From: Bacteroidota bacterium | GTDB taxonomy: Bacteria; Bacteroidota; Kryptoniia; Kryptoniales; JAKASW01 | Direction: 5' to 3' | DNA: 6,619 bases | NCBI GenBank assembly: GCA_021796055.1 | Contig: JAJYOS010000374.1 | Coordinates: forward strand, 1 to 6,619 | In this document: positions 1 to 6,340 of the stretch, one piece after another | Numbering within the stretch: the first letter of the stretch is position 1 | How the letters are laid out: the number at the start of each line of letters is the position of its first letter | Program-made: the position numbers and the translations under genes | Notes under the pieces: model-generated | The model's input: the letters and a program-made list of their open reading frames with translations, nothing else | Told to the model about the DNA's origin: nothing | Databases searched by the model: none

Positions 1-139
1 TTCGCTTGCGAACCGAGGGCTTAGTGAAGTAGGTTCTCTTCTTGAATTCTTTCAGAATTCCCGAGCGCTCATACTTCTTCTTGAAACGCCTCAGTGCTCT
101 GTCGATCGGCTCATTCTCTTGAACAATGACGCCGACCAA
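1..139 (-). CDS. rpsU: 30S ribosomal protein S21, 5' part (cut by window start)
   Basis: Small ribosomal subunit protein S21, which binds near the anti-Shine-Dalgarno end of 16S rRNA and takes part in translation initiation. Forty-six residues are visible. They begin [19 protein letters not shown], continue with a Lys/Arg-rich stretch (KKKYERSG, then [17 protein letters not shown]) and match the S21 family along the whole length. The stop codon lies beyond position 1, and S21 proteins are usually about 55-70 residues. I chose the TTG at 139-137 as start because the protein then begins at the usual S21 N-terminus. AGGTGAT (150-144, minus strand), complementary to the 16S 3' end, also sits at normal spacing before it. 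The alternative is an in-frame GTG at 148-146, but that GTG lies inside this ribosome binding site. Family assignment is secure; the start is an inference. Confidence 0.93.
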   Translation of the reverse strand, partial: MVGVIVQENEPIDRALRRFKKKYERSGILKEFKKRTYFTKPSVRKR

Positions 140-143
140 TCGA

Positions 144-153
144 ATCACCTTCC
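144..153 (-). promoter_or_regulatory. Ribosome binding site that fixes the TTG start of rpsU
   Basis: On the minus strand the sequence reads GGAAGGTGAT, which includes AGGTGAT, a seven-base match to the extended Shine-Dalgarno consensus. About eight bases separate the AGG core from TTG at 139-137. The overlapping GTG at 148-146 is part of the site itself and so is an unlikely initiator. Confidence 0.6.
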
Positions 154-184
154 TTTGTTTTTTTTATTAGGAACTTCTGGAATC

Positions 185-213
185 AAGATAATAAATGGCT
201 CCTGAACTTCCAA
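185..213 (-). promoter_or_regulatory. Candidate sigma70-type promoter for rpsU
   Basis: On the minus strand a TTGGAA box (213-208) and a TATCTT box (190-185) are separated by exactly 17 bases. Each matches four of six consensus positions. A transcript would start near 177, giving an rpsU leader of about 40 bases. It is the best match I found upstream of rpsU, but the boxes are imperfect. If the organism uses a Bacteroidota-type sigma factor, the real promoter may lie elsewhere. Confidence 0.35.
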
Positions 214-400
214 CTTGAATGGGATTACTGATAATGGCCTTTATGTATCGGCCCGAAGGCTAGGCCTTATTTCGGTGATAGACACGAATGGAAAGGGAAT
301 GCGCCATTTACGGCAAAAATATCCCGGATTTTCGACAAATGAACATATTCCGGTTAAATCCCTCGCTCTTGATCCAAATTGGCGCTGCACGAAAGGGAAT

Positions 401-430
401 CCCCGGCATCGAGACATCACGACGCCGGGG
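401..430 (-). terminator. GC-rich stem-loop downstream of the ATPase gene, possible terminator
   Basis: CCCCGGC (401-407) pairs perfectly with GCCGGGG (424-430). After one mismatch, TCG (409-411) can also pair with CGA (420-422), leaving an eight-base loop. The structure begins about 43 bases past the stop codon of the ATPase gene, a sensible place for transcript termination or 3' protection. No clear run of T follows on the minus strand (the next bases read ATTCCCTTTCG), so it is not a canonical intrinsic terminator. An mRNA-stabilising hairpin is equally possible. Confidence 0.35.
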
Positions 431-472
431 TGTAAACCCGAAACAGGTCTGTTTGCTGTTAATCGGTGGTGA

Positions 473-2977
473 TTATGTGGTCTGATAAGCCGCCGCCAAA
501 GCATTTGAGTCCAGGTGCTTCTCAAAATAATCGTATACCTTCAGCTTAGCCCAATCTTCAACGAAGATCCAAACCAGACAGTATAACCAAATGTAACCGA
601 CCCAAGTCCACGGTATGGCCGTCACCAGCCAACCGAAGCCTACTATCATAGAGGCAATAGCTTTCGTGATGACCAGAGCAAATAAAAGTATGGGGGCGGG
701 ATATGGCTTTGCGTAGAATGGCTTCTTGCTCCGCGCTACGAAAAGGGTGAGATGTCCGGCAATTGCAAGCTTCAAGAAAATAATAGACTGTATTTGCGCG
801 AGGTCGACGTGAAAGAAAACTCTCGCTGCGTAAAGAAGGCCGAAAGTCTCGATCACTCCGATTGTCCCGAGAACAGTCGAAGTAACAAGTACCCTCCGCA
901 TGTCCCATCTGACAGGCTTTGGGTCCAGCCATGTATTATCATATGCGATTGTCATGATTGGCACGTCGTTTAGGATGGCGAGAAGTATTATCATCAAGGC
1001 GGTGATCGGGTAGAAATCGAAGACAATCATCGCCAGGACGACAAAAATCATAATCCTGATCGTCTCGGTGATTCTATAAATAGCATAGCTGTTCATTCGT
1101 TCGAAGATTCGGCGCGCTGCCTCAACAGCTCTCACAATAGTTGAGAGTCCCGGCGCAGTTAGGACCAGATCCGCCGCGGCGCGCGCAGCATCCGTTGCTC
1201 CACTGACAGCGATGCCGACGTCGGCCTGTTTAAGAGCGGGCGCGTCATTTACGCCATCGCCTGTCATTCCGACGATGTGGCCATTTGTCTGGAGCGCCTT
1301 AACTATTTCGAACTTGTGCTCTGGGAATACTTGAGCGAAGCCGTCCGCGCTCTCAATCGCCTTTACGGCTCCATGCTCAATCTGATCCGTTTTGCCGAAG
1401 AACTTATCGGCTGGGGTTATTTTCGTGCCGAGTCCGAGTTGTCCGGATATTTCGCGCGCTATGGCCGCATTGTCACCGGTTACCATCTTCACGCTGACGC
1501 CATGTTCACGAGCTTGCTTAACAGTCGAGGCGGAATCTTCACGCGGTGGGTCGAACAGGGGAAGAAGGCCAAGAAAATTCCAACCGCCGTTTTTGTCAGT
1601 GCGTGCGACGCCGATTGTTCGATAACCCTTACGCGCGAATTCTTCTACACGACTATCGACTGGGGCCGCCTGTCCATTGTTCATGTGGCATAGATCGAGT
1701 ATTACTTGCGGTGCCCCTTTTGTTACTTTGAAGCCGTACCCATCGGGTGAGGATACTTCAGCCTCTGTCCTCTTCTTAACAGGGTCGAAGGGGACGAACC
1801 TTGTCTGTTCATACCGCTCGAATCCCCATTCCGGCTTGAGTCCTGCCATTACTGCGAGATCCAGAGGGTCACGGTTTTCTTCCTTAGAGGCGAGAGATCC
1901 CGCAAGGATAAGATCTTTCACGGAAGCATTTCCGAAGACAACCGGGTCTCCTAGCTTCAGCCGGTTTTGCGTCAGCGTTCCTGTTTTATCAGAGCAGAGT
2001 ATATCCATACCAGCCATTTCTTCTATCGACTCGAGTCGCGATACAATTGCCTTCATCCCGGACAAGGCAACTGCGCCGACAGCCATTGTAACGGAGAGAA
2101 CTGCCGGCATCGCGACCGGTATAGAGGCGACTGTGAGTATAAGGGCAAATTCCAGTATTTTCAAAACCTGGGACCCCCTGATCAGCTGAACTCCAACCAG
2201 AACAACCACGAGACCGAGGCTAAGCTTGATAAGATAGTTCCCGATGTTAAGCACTGCTTTTTGAAAATGTGAGGGCGAACTGGCATCCGATACTAGTTTT
2301 GCTGTCCGTCCAAAGAACGTGTTGGAACCCGTGCCCACCACCAGAGCCAACATCTCTCCTTGCTTGACCACGGACCCGGAGTATGCGCTTTCACCAGGTT
2401 TCTTATCGACCGGAAGTGATTCTCCGGTCAAAGCGGACTGGTCCACGCTTAAGTATTCGCCGTCAAGCAACTTGACATCGGCGGGAACAATGTCGCCAAG
2501 CCGGAGTCTTATGATATCGCCGGGAACCAGGGTTTCCGAATTAACTTCAATCCATTTGCCGTCACGCTTTGCCCGTGACTTTATGGCGAGTTGTCTCTTC
2601 AACGCGTCAACTGCACTGGCCGCCTGGCGTTCTTGCCAGAATCCGACCATGGCGTTGAAGGCGAGGAGTATTGTTATTATCGTAAAATCTGTCCAGTGGC
2701 TGATCAGCGCCGAAAGCATAGCGGCGATTTCAATCATCCATGGTATTGGGCCCCAGAAATATGTGAGGAGTTTTAGTATTGGGCTTTCTTTCTTCTCCGC
2801 CAGCGCGTTGCGGCCGAATCGTGCGAGCCGCTTTTCTACTTCCGATTGATTGAGCCCTTCCTGGGTTGCATCCAGCTTCTTAAATAGATCTTCAGTGGAC
2901 AAGCTGAGATCTGTTTTACTTCCTAAGTCGGGATCATCCGACTGACTTTCATCTGATTGTTGATTCGAATGTTTCAT
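473..2977 (-). CDS. Plasma-membrane-type H+-transporting P-type ATPase (P3A class)
   Basis: An ATP-driven cation pump of 834 residues, most likely exporting protons across the cytoplasmic membrane. An N-terminal cation-ATPase domain (about 26-80) leads into M1 and M2 (about 72-114). The actuator domain carries LTGES (183-187), and M4 contains IPVAMP (286-291). Next come the phosphorylation motif DKTGT (Asp330), the nucleotide-binding KGAP (420-423), the hinge motif GDGVNDAP (573-580) and six further membrane segments to about 808. ILND with Asp671 in M6 and Arg641 in M5 align by eye with Asp684 and Arg655 of plant AHA2, which supports H+ specificity. Only about 25 residues follow M10, so the autoinhibitory C-terminal domain of plant pumps is absent. 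The start was chosen at MKHSNQQS because AGAGGTG (2992-2986) precedes it at good spacing. The frame stays open 39 codons upstream, but those residues do not resemble the family. The gene is intact, divergent from folP and upstream of rpsU. Confidence 0.9.
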   Translation of the reverse strand: MKHSNQQSDESQSDDPDLGSKTDLSLSTEDLFKKLDATQEGLNQSEVEKRLARFGRNALAEKKESPILKLLTYFWGPIPWMIEIAAMLSALISHWTDFTIITILLAFNAMVGFWQERQAASAVDALKRQLAIKSRAKRDGKWIEVNSETLVPGDIIRLRLGDIVPADVKLLDGEYLSVDQSALTGESLPVDKKPGESAYSGSVVKQGEMLALVVGTGSNTFFGRTAKLVSDASSPSHFQKAVLNIGNYLIKLSLGLVVVLVGVQLIRGSQVLKILEFALILTVASIPVAMPAVLSVTMAVGAVALSGMKAIVSRLESIEEMAGMDILCSDKTGTLTQNRLKLGDPVVFGNASVKDLILAGSLASKEENRDPLDLAVMAGLKPEWGFERYEQTRFVPFDPVKKRTEAEVSSPDGYGFKVTKGAPQVILDLCHMNNGQAAPVDSRVEEFARKGYRTIGVARTDKNGGWNFLGLLPLFDPPREDSASTVKQAREHGVSVKMVTGDNAAIAREISGQLGLGTKITPADKFFGKTDQIEHGAVKAIESADGFAQVFPEHKFEIVKALQTNGHIVGMTGDGVNDAPALKQADVGIAVSGATDAARAAADLVLTAPGLSTIVRAVEAARRIFERMNSYAIYRITETIRIMIFVVLAMIVFDFYPITALMIILLAILNDVPIMTIAYDNTWLDPKPVRWDMRRVLVTSTVLGTIGVIETFGLLYAARVFFHVDLAQIQSIIFLKLAIAGHLTLFVARSKKPFYAKPYPAPILLFALVITKAIASMIVGFGWLVTAIPWTWVGYIWLYCLVWIFVEDWAKLKVYDYFEKHLDSNALAAAYQTT

Positions 2978-3348
2978 TTTCTTTGCACCTCTGAAATAAA
3001 GAGCTCTGAATGCGCTCGCTTCGACCAGCACGGCATTCAAAGTCATAATTGTCTTTTTAATTAATAGTCGATAACCACGATACGCGCCGCACATTTAGTT
3101 CCATGATATCGGCTGAATCGTGTGTCAGTCTGAATTCTGGCAGGCAGTTGAGCACTAACAGTTGGTTGGGTATCCTACACCAGCCTTAACGTATCTGGGG
3201 CAGAACTGTCGTAACTCATTCAATATAATATATTTGTCCCGTCGTTGTTCGGCTTGAGTAGCGAATTGTCGAGCGAATGGCAAGAGTGAGCGATCGAAAC
3301 AATGAAAATACGACGCACTATTCTTATATTAACCGCGTTGAGGGATCA
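2978..3348. other. Divergent intergenic region between the ATPase gene and folP
   Basis: This 371-base region must hold the upstream signals of two divergent transcripts. On the minus side, AGAGGTG at 2992-2986 is the ribosome binding site of the ATPase gene, and an AT-rich patch lies around 3048-3064. On the plus side, AT-rich 3221-3236 looks promoter-like and GAGGG (3340-3344) precedes the folP start. Reading frames extend into it from both genes (to 3094 on the minus strand and 3277 on the plus strand). I treat these as non-coding extensions because better ribosome binding sites lie closer in. No riboswitch or other RNA was recognised. Confidence 0.5.
3224..3236 (+). promoter_or_regulatory. 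Candidate promoter core (-10/-7 region) of the folP operon
   Basis: TATAAT at 3224-3229 is a perfect sigma70 -10 hexamer. It overlaps TATATTTG at 3229-3236, which fits the TAnnTTTG -7 element described for Bacteroidota. The stretch is about 110 bases upstream of the preferred folP start and stands out as AT-rich. No convincing -35 (TTGACA) or -33 (TTTG) box lies at the right distance, so the assignment rests on the downstream element alone. Confidence 0.35.
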
Positions 3349-4197
3349 ATGAGCGACGCTAAAGTCACATATAAATTCGGCGAAACGACTGTCGAGTTCG
3401 GATGCCGCACATATTTGATGGGTATTCTGAACGTCACGCCGGATTCGTTTTCGGATGGCGGAGCGTTCTTCGACCAGACGGATGCTATACTCCACGCGTT
3501 CCAGATGGTGAAGGACGGCGCTGACATCATCGATGTTGGAGGGGAATCGACACGGCCTGGAGCCGAACATGTCACGATGGAAGAGGAAACAAAGCGAGTC
3601 GTACCGGTCATTCAGAAACTCAGGCAAAGGACTAAAATCCCCATCTCTGTGGACACGTATAAAGCGAAGGCCGCTGCCGAAGCATTGAAGGCGGGCGCAA
3701 ATATCGTAAATGATATAACCGGGCTGCACGCCGATCCGGAAATAGCGGAAGTGATTGCCCGAGCCGGGGCGTCGGTCGTCGTCATGCATATGAAGGGCAC
3801 TCCCAAAGACATGCAGATCAATCCGGTGTATGACGATCTTGTTGGCGAAGTGTACGGCTATCTGGCAGGCGCGGTCGAAATGGCGCGTTCGAAAGGAATC
3901 AATCAGATAATGGTGGATCCGGGCATCGGTTTCGGCAAGACCGCAGACCACAATCTGGAACTAATCAATCGCCTTTCCGAGTTCAGGAAGTTGGGCGTGC
4001 CGGTACTGATAGGCGTGTCTAGAAAGTCATTCATCGGAAAGATACTTGATACGCCTGTTGAGTCGCGACTCGAAGGGACCGCGGCAGCGGTCACGGCAAG
4101 CATCTTGCGCGGAGCGGACATCGTTCGAGTTCATGACGTGAGAGAGATGCGCAGAGTCGCGATGGTGGCAGACGCCATACGGAGGCAGAAGGTCTGA
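3349..4197 (+). CDS. folP: Dihydropteroate synthase
   Basis: Cytoplasmic enzyme of folate synthesis that joins p-aminobenzoate to hydroxymethyl-dihydropterin pyrophosphate, giving dihydropteroate; it is the sulfonamide target. The 282-residue protein is full length and shows the family motifs in order: GILNVTPDSFSDGG (25-38), VGGESTRPGA (63-72), ISVDTYK (99-105), NDITG (121-125), MHMKGTP (146-152), VDPGIGFGKT (189-198), GVSRKSFIG (222-230) and RVHD near the end. These fit a TIM barrel with intact pterin and pABA loops. The STRPG and NVTPDSF loops look wild type, so nothing here suggests sulfonamide resistance. I prefer the ATG at 3349, preceded by GAGGG at 3340-3344. An in-frame ATG at 3277 would add 24 residues without family resemblance and has only a weak ribosome binding site. 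The stop overlaps the next start by one base (TGATG), so cdaA is probably translationally coupled. It is the first gene of the five-gene cluster. Confidence 0.95.
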   Translation: MSDAKVTYKFGETTVEFGCRTYLMGILNVTPDSFSDGGAFFDQTDAILHAFQMVKDGADIIDVGGESTRPGAEHVTMEEETKRVVPVIQKLRQRTKIPISVDTYKAKAAAEALKAGANIVNDITGLHADPEIAEVIARAGASVVVMHMKGTPKDMQINPVYDDLVGEVYGYLAGAVEMARSKGINQIMVDPGIGFGKTADHNLELINRLSEFRKLGVPVLIGVSRKSFIGKILDTPVESRLEGTAAAVTASILRGADIVRVHDVREMRRVAMVADAIRRQKV

Positions 4198-5012
4198 TGG
4201 ACCTCTTTCACATCGGGTTTATACCCGTTTCGGTGATAGACATTATCGATATCGCCATCGTCGCCTTCATTTTCTACAAGCTTTACCAGGTGATGCGCGG
4301 GACGGTCGCGGCTCAGATTTTCATCGGCCTTCTCATGATCCTTGCGCTCTCATTTGCGGCCCAGGCTCTCGGCATGCGTGCGCTCGGTTGGCTCCTCGGA
4401 ACGCTGACAAATATTTGGGTCATCGCCTTCATCGTGCTTTTCCAACCTGAGCTTAGGAGATTGTTTCTTTATTTTGGGAAGAACAGCTTCGTAAGGTTCT
4501 TCATTCATATTGACATCAGCGAGACCGTTGACGAGATTGCCGACGCCGCTACGGAGCTGAGCAACAGGCAGCACGGCGCGTTGATCGTCATAGTTCGTGG
4601 GAGTGCGCTCCGCACGATAATTGAGACGGGCGAGGAGATACGCGCCAAGGTTTCCAAAGGCCTCCTCGTGACGATATTTAATCCGAAGGCTCCGCTTCAC
4701 GACGGGGCAGTGGTGGTGAGAGGGGACACGATCGAAGCCGCCCGGTGCACACTTCCCTTGAGTTCCACGACAAAGCTCGGCGGCTACGTGCTCGGCATGA
4801 GGCATCGCGCGGGGCTTGGTATGTCGGAACAGAGCGACGCTCTCATCGTCATAGTTTCGGAAGAGACCGGCACGATATCCGTGGCGGAGGACGGCATTCT
4901 TACCCGCGGCCTCTCGCCCGAAGGTTTGCGTCGGCGGCTTAAGGAGACTCTGCCTCGACCGTCCGATAAGGGGGCGAAGTCGATACTTAGGCGCGCGACC
5001 GAAGATGCCTAG
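4197..5012 (+). CDS. cdaA: Membrane diadenylate cyclase, CdaA type (DisA_N domain)
   Basis: Condenses two ATP into cyclic di-AMP, a second messenger that in many bacteria controls potassium and osmolyte uptake and cell-wall homeostasis. The 271-residue protein has the CdaA layout: three N-terminal membrane segments (about 12-31, 38-60, 66-84), a linker, then a DisA_N catalytic domain (about 100-250). Catalytic signatures are LHDGA (167-171) and GMRHRAG (200-206), with Arg202-His203-Arg204 intact, followed by GMSEQSDA and VSEETG (220-225). Many homologues have GTRHRAA, so Met201 and Gly206 are variants, probably tolerated. Linkage to folP is seen in the Bacteroidota/Chlorobi group as far as I recall. 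The cdaR (ybbR) partner found beside cdaA in Firmicutes is not here. It overlaps folP by one base and the next gene by eight. Confidence 0.94.
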   Translation: MDLFHIGFIPVSVIDIIDIAIVAFIFYKLYQVMRGTVAAQIFIGLLMILALSFAAQALGMRALGWLLGTLTNIWVIAFIVLFQPELRRLFLYFGKNSFVRFFIHIDISETVDEIADAATELSNRQHGALIVIVRGSALRTIIETGEEIRAKVSKGLLVTIFNPKAPLHDGAVVVRGDTIEAARCTLPLSSTTKLGGYVLGMRHRAGLGMSEQSDALIVIVSEETGTISVAEDGILTRGLSPEGLRRRLKETLPRPSDKGAKSILRRATEDA

Positions 5013-5691
5013 GGTTGCGGTAGTCATCCCCGCTCATAACGCGTCACGAACCCTAGCGGAGCTCATATCGCGGGTCTCCCGGCAGGTGCAGCCGGAAGAC
5101 ATCTTCGTAGTCGATGATGGTTCGACAGACGGGACCGAGCTCATTGCCCGAGACCTCGGAGTCTGGCTCCTCAGGCATTCGGCTAAGAAGGGAAAGGGAG
5201 TCGCGCTCAGGGATGGCGCTATGAAGGCCCTTGAGTTGAATTATGAGATGGTTATCACGATGGACTCGGATCTGCAACACGATCCGGAGGAAATTCCGGC
5301 TTTCATAGATGCCGCTTCGAGGTTTGATCTTGTCATTGGCAAACGTAACATCTCCACGAAAGATATGCCGGTCCACAGATTTCTATCCAATTCTCTAACT
5401 TCACGCATACTTTCGTCAAGGACGGGAGCCAACATCGAAGACAGCCAGTGCGGTTACAGGCTATATAAATCCGAAGTCCTTAGGAAGGTCGATTCGAGTT
5501 GCCGCCATTTCGATTACGAATCCGATATGCTGCTCAAAACTGTGTTGGCTGGTTATCGCGTCGGGTTTATTCCCGTTAAGACGATTTATAACGAATCAGT
5601 AAGCTACATCAGGATAATTGACATACTTCGTTTCATCAGAGTTTATTTAAAATCATTCCTAAGATTAAATGACAAAATCCGGACTGCTTGA
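5005..5691 (+). CDS. Glycosyltransferase family 2 protein (dolichyl-phosphate mannosyltransferase-like)
   Basis: A GT-A fold enzyme of 228 residues that transfers a sugar from a nucleotide-sugar donor; acceptor and sugar cannot be read from sequence. The N-terminus has VVIPAHNASRTL (6-17) and VDDGSTDGT (36-44) for nucleotide binding, then KKGKGVALRDG (61-71) and the metal-binding DSD motif (Asp87, Asp89) within MDSDLQHDPEEI. DSQCGYRLY (146-154) with FDYESDMLL (169-177) is characteristic of the DPM1/DPG-synthase branch, which usually glycosylates a polyprenyl phosphate. No C-terminal membrane segments follow; the tail is Arg/Lys-rich with hydrophobic residues (RFIRVYLKSFLRL), which could associate with the membrane. 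Its start lies eight bases inside cdaA and its end overlaps pcm by 23 bases. The last 100 or so bases are noticeably richer in A and T than the surroundings. Confidence 0.88.
   Translation: MPRVAVVIPAHNASRTLAELISRVSRQVQPEDIFVVDDGSTDGTELIARDLGVWLLRHSAKKGKGVALRDGAMKALELNYEMVITMDSDLQHDPEEIPAFIDAASRFDLVIGKRNISTKDMPVHRFLSNSLTSRILSSRTGANIEDSQCGYRLYKSEVLRKVDSSCRHFDYESDMLLKTVLAGYRVGFIPVKTIYNESVSYIRIIDILRFIRVYLKSFLRLNDKIRTA
5618..5647 (+). promoter_or_regulatory. Candidate internal promoter for pcm-miaA
   Basis: A perfect TTGACA (5618-5623) is followed after 18 bases by TTTATT (5642-5647), four of six matches to TATAAT. It lies in the AT-rich end of the glycosyltransferase gene, and a transcript would start only about 15 bases before the pcm ATG at 5669. 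The match may be a by-product of the codons for Ile-Asp-Ile in a locally AT-rich stretch. Confidence 0.3.
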
Positions 5692-6340
5692 TAAATTCCG
5701 CGAAGCTCGCGAGGAAATGGTACAGTTGCTCGCGGACCGCGGAATTTCTGACGAACGCGTGCTAGCGGCGATGCTGCAGGTGGAAAGACACCTGTTTATA
5801 CCGATCCCGCTGCGCAATCATGCCTACGACGATGTGGCGCTTCCGATCGGCGAAGGGCAGACGATATCCCAGCCTTTCACCGTCGCTTTTATGACCGAGG
5901 CTCTCCATGTTCAAAATCTTGACAAGGTGCTGGAGATAGGAACGGGAAGCGGTTATCAGACGGCGATCCTTGCTGCAATGGGGGCGAGGGTTTTTACTAT
6001 CGAAAGGATACCTGCTTTACTTAAGAGCGCGAAGGTGGTGCTGGACAGCATGGATGTCCGGTACATTTCGAAATGCAGCGACGGCACGATCGGTTGGAAA
6101 GAATCTTCACCATTTGATGGAATAGTCGTGACCGCCGGAAGTCCGGCCGTGCCCAAATCTCTAGTCGAACAACTGAGAGTAGGTGGAAAACTGGTAGTGC
6201 CGGTTGGGCCCCAGGATTTCCAGCAGATGAACATCATTACAAAGACCAACGAAGACAACGAATATTCGGTTGAAGAAAAATCGGATTTTAAGTTCGTTCC
6301 ATTGATCGGGAGGGATGGCTGGCCCGAACACGATGGCTGA
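5669..6340 (+). CDS. pcm: Protein-L-isoaspartate O-methyltransferase
   Basis: Cytoplasmic repair enzyme that methylates isoaspartyl residues in damaged proteins with S-adenosylmethionine, allowing their return to normal aspartyl. The 223-residue protein matches the bacterial Pcm length and carries LPIGEGQTISQP (58-69), SAM-binding EIGTGSGYQTA (89-99), ERI (112-114), FDGIVVTAGSPAVP (149-162), GGKLVVPVG (172-180) and FKFVPLIG (207-214). Helix 1 and the DERVLAAM segment also align with E. coli Pcm. The start at 5669 overlaps the glycosyltransferase gene by 23 bases and has no strong Shine-Dalgarno sequence, so initiation may depend on coupling. An internal ATG at 5717 would cut into the conserved first helix and has AGGA too close to it. 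The 3' end overlaps miaA by eight bases. Confidence 0.94.
   Translation: MTKSGLLDKFREAREEMVQLLADRGISDERVLAAMLQVERHLFIPIPLRNHAYDDVALPIGEGQTISQPFTVAFMTEALHVQNLDKVLEIGTGSGYQTAILAAMGARVFTIERIPALLKSAKVVLDSMDVRYISKCSDGTIGWKESSPFDGIVVTAGSPAVPKSLVEQLRVGGKLVVPVGPQDFQQMNIITKTNEDNEYSVEEKSDFKFVPLIGRDGWPEHDG

Larger units (their letters stand above)
140..472. other. Intergenic region between the ATPase gene and rpsU
   Basis: This 333-base stretch lies downstream of the ATPase stop and upstream of rpsU, both on the minus strand. It holds the rpsU ribosome binding site, a candidate promoter at 185-213, a GC-rich stem-loop at 401-430 and a small inverted repeat at 441-454 (AAACAG, two bases, CTGTTT). Short open frames cross it on both strands, but none has a convincing ribosome binding site or a recognisable protein. 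I see no tRNA, riboswitch or mobile-element end here. Confidence 0.6.

Noticed and set aside
270..284. 15-base exact match (TTTCGGTGATAGACA) to 4228-4242 at the start of cdaA
   Set aside because: A repeat of this length is mildly unlikely by chance in a window this size. One copy is coding, there is no flanking similarity, and no mechanism suggests itself. It is most likely coincidence.
215..472. Possible 85-residue plus-strand gene between rpsU and the ATPase
   Set aside because: It has no ribosome binding site and no recognisable family. The region is also open in two other frames, which suggests chance.
1277..2849. Long plus-strand open frames opposite the ATPase gene
   Set aside because: They are antisense to a fully conserved protein, show no family features, and arise from its codon pattern.
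2978..3094. N-terminal extension of the ATPase by 39 residues
   Set aside because: The frame is open, but the extra residues do not resemble the family and no good ribosome binding site precedes the upstream ATG codons. AGAGGTG is well placed for the start at 2977.
3277..3348. Longer folP starting at the ATG at 3277
   Set aside because: The 24 added residues are not part of the dihydropteroate synthase fold, and GAGGG before 3349 is a better ribosome binding site.
2978..3348. c-di-AMP (ydaO-type) or folate (THF) riboswitch upstream of folP-cdaA
   Set aside because: I looked for conserved riboswitch-like paired elements by eye and recognised none. A covariance-model search would be decisive.
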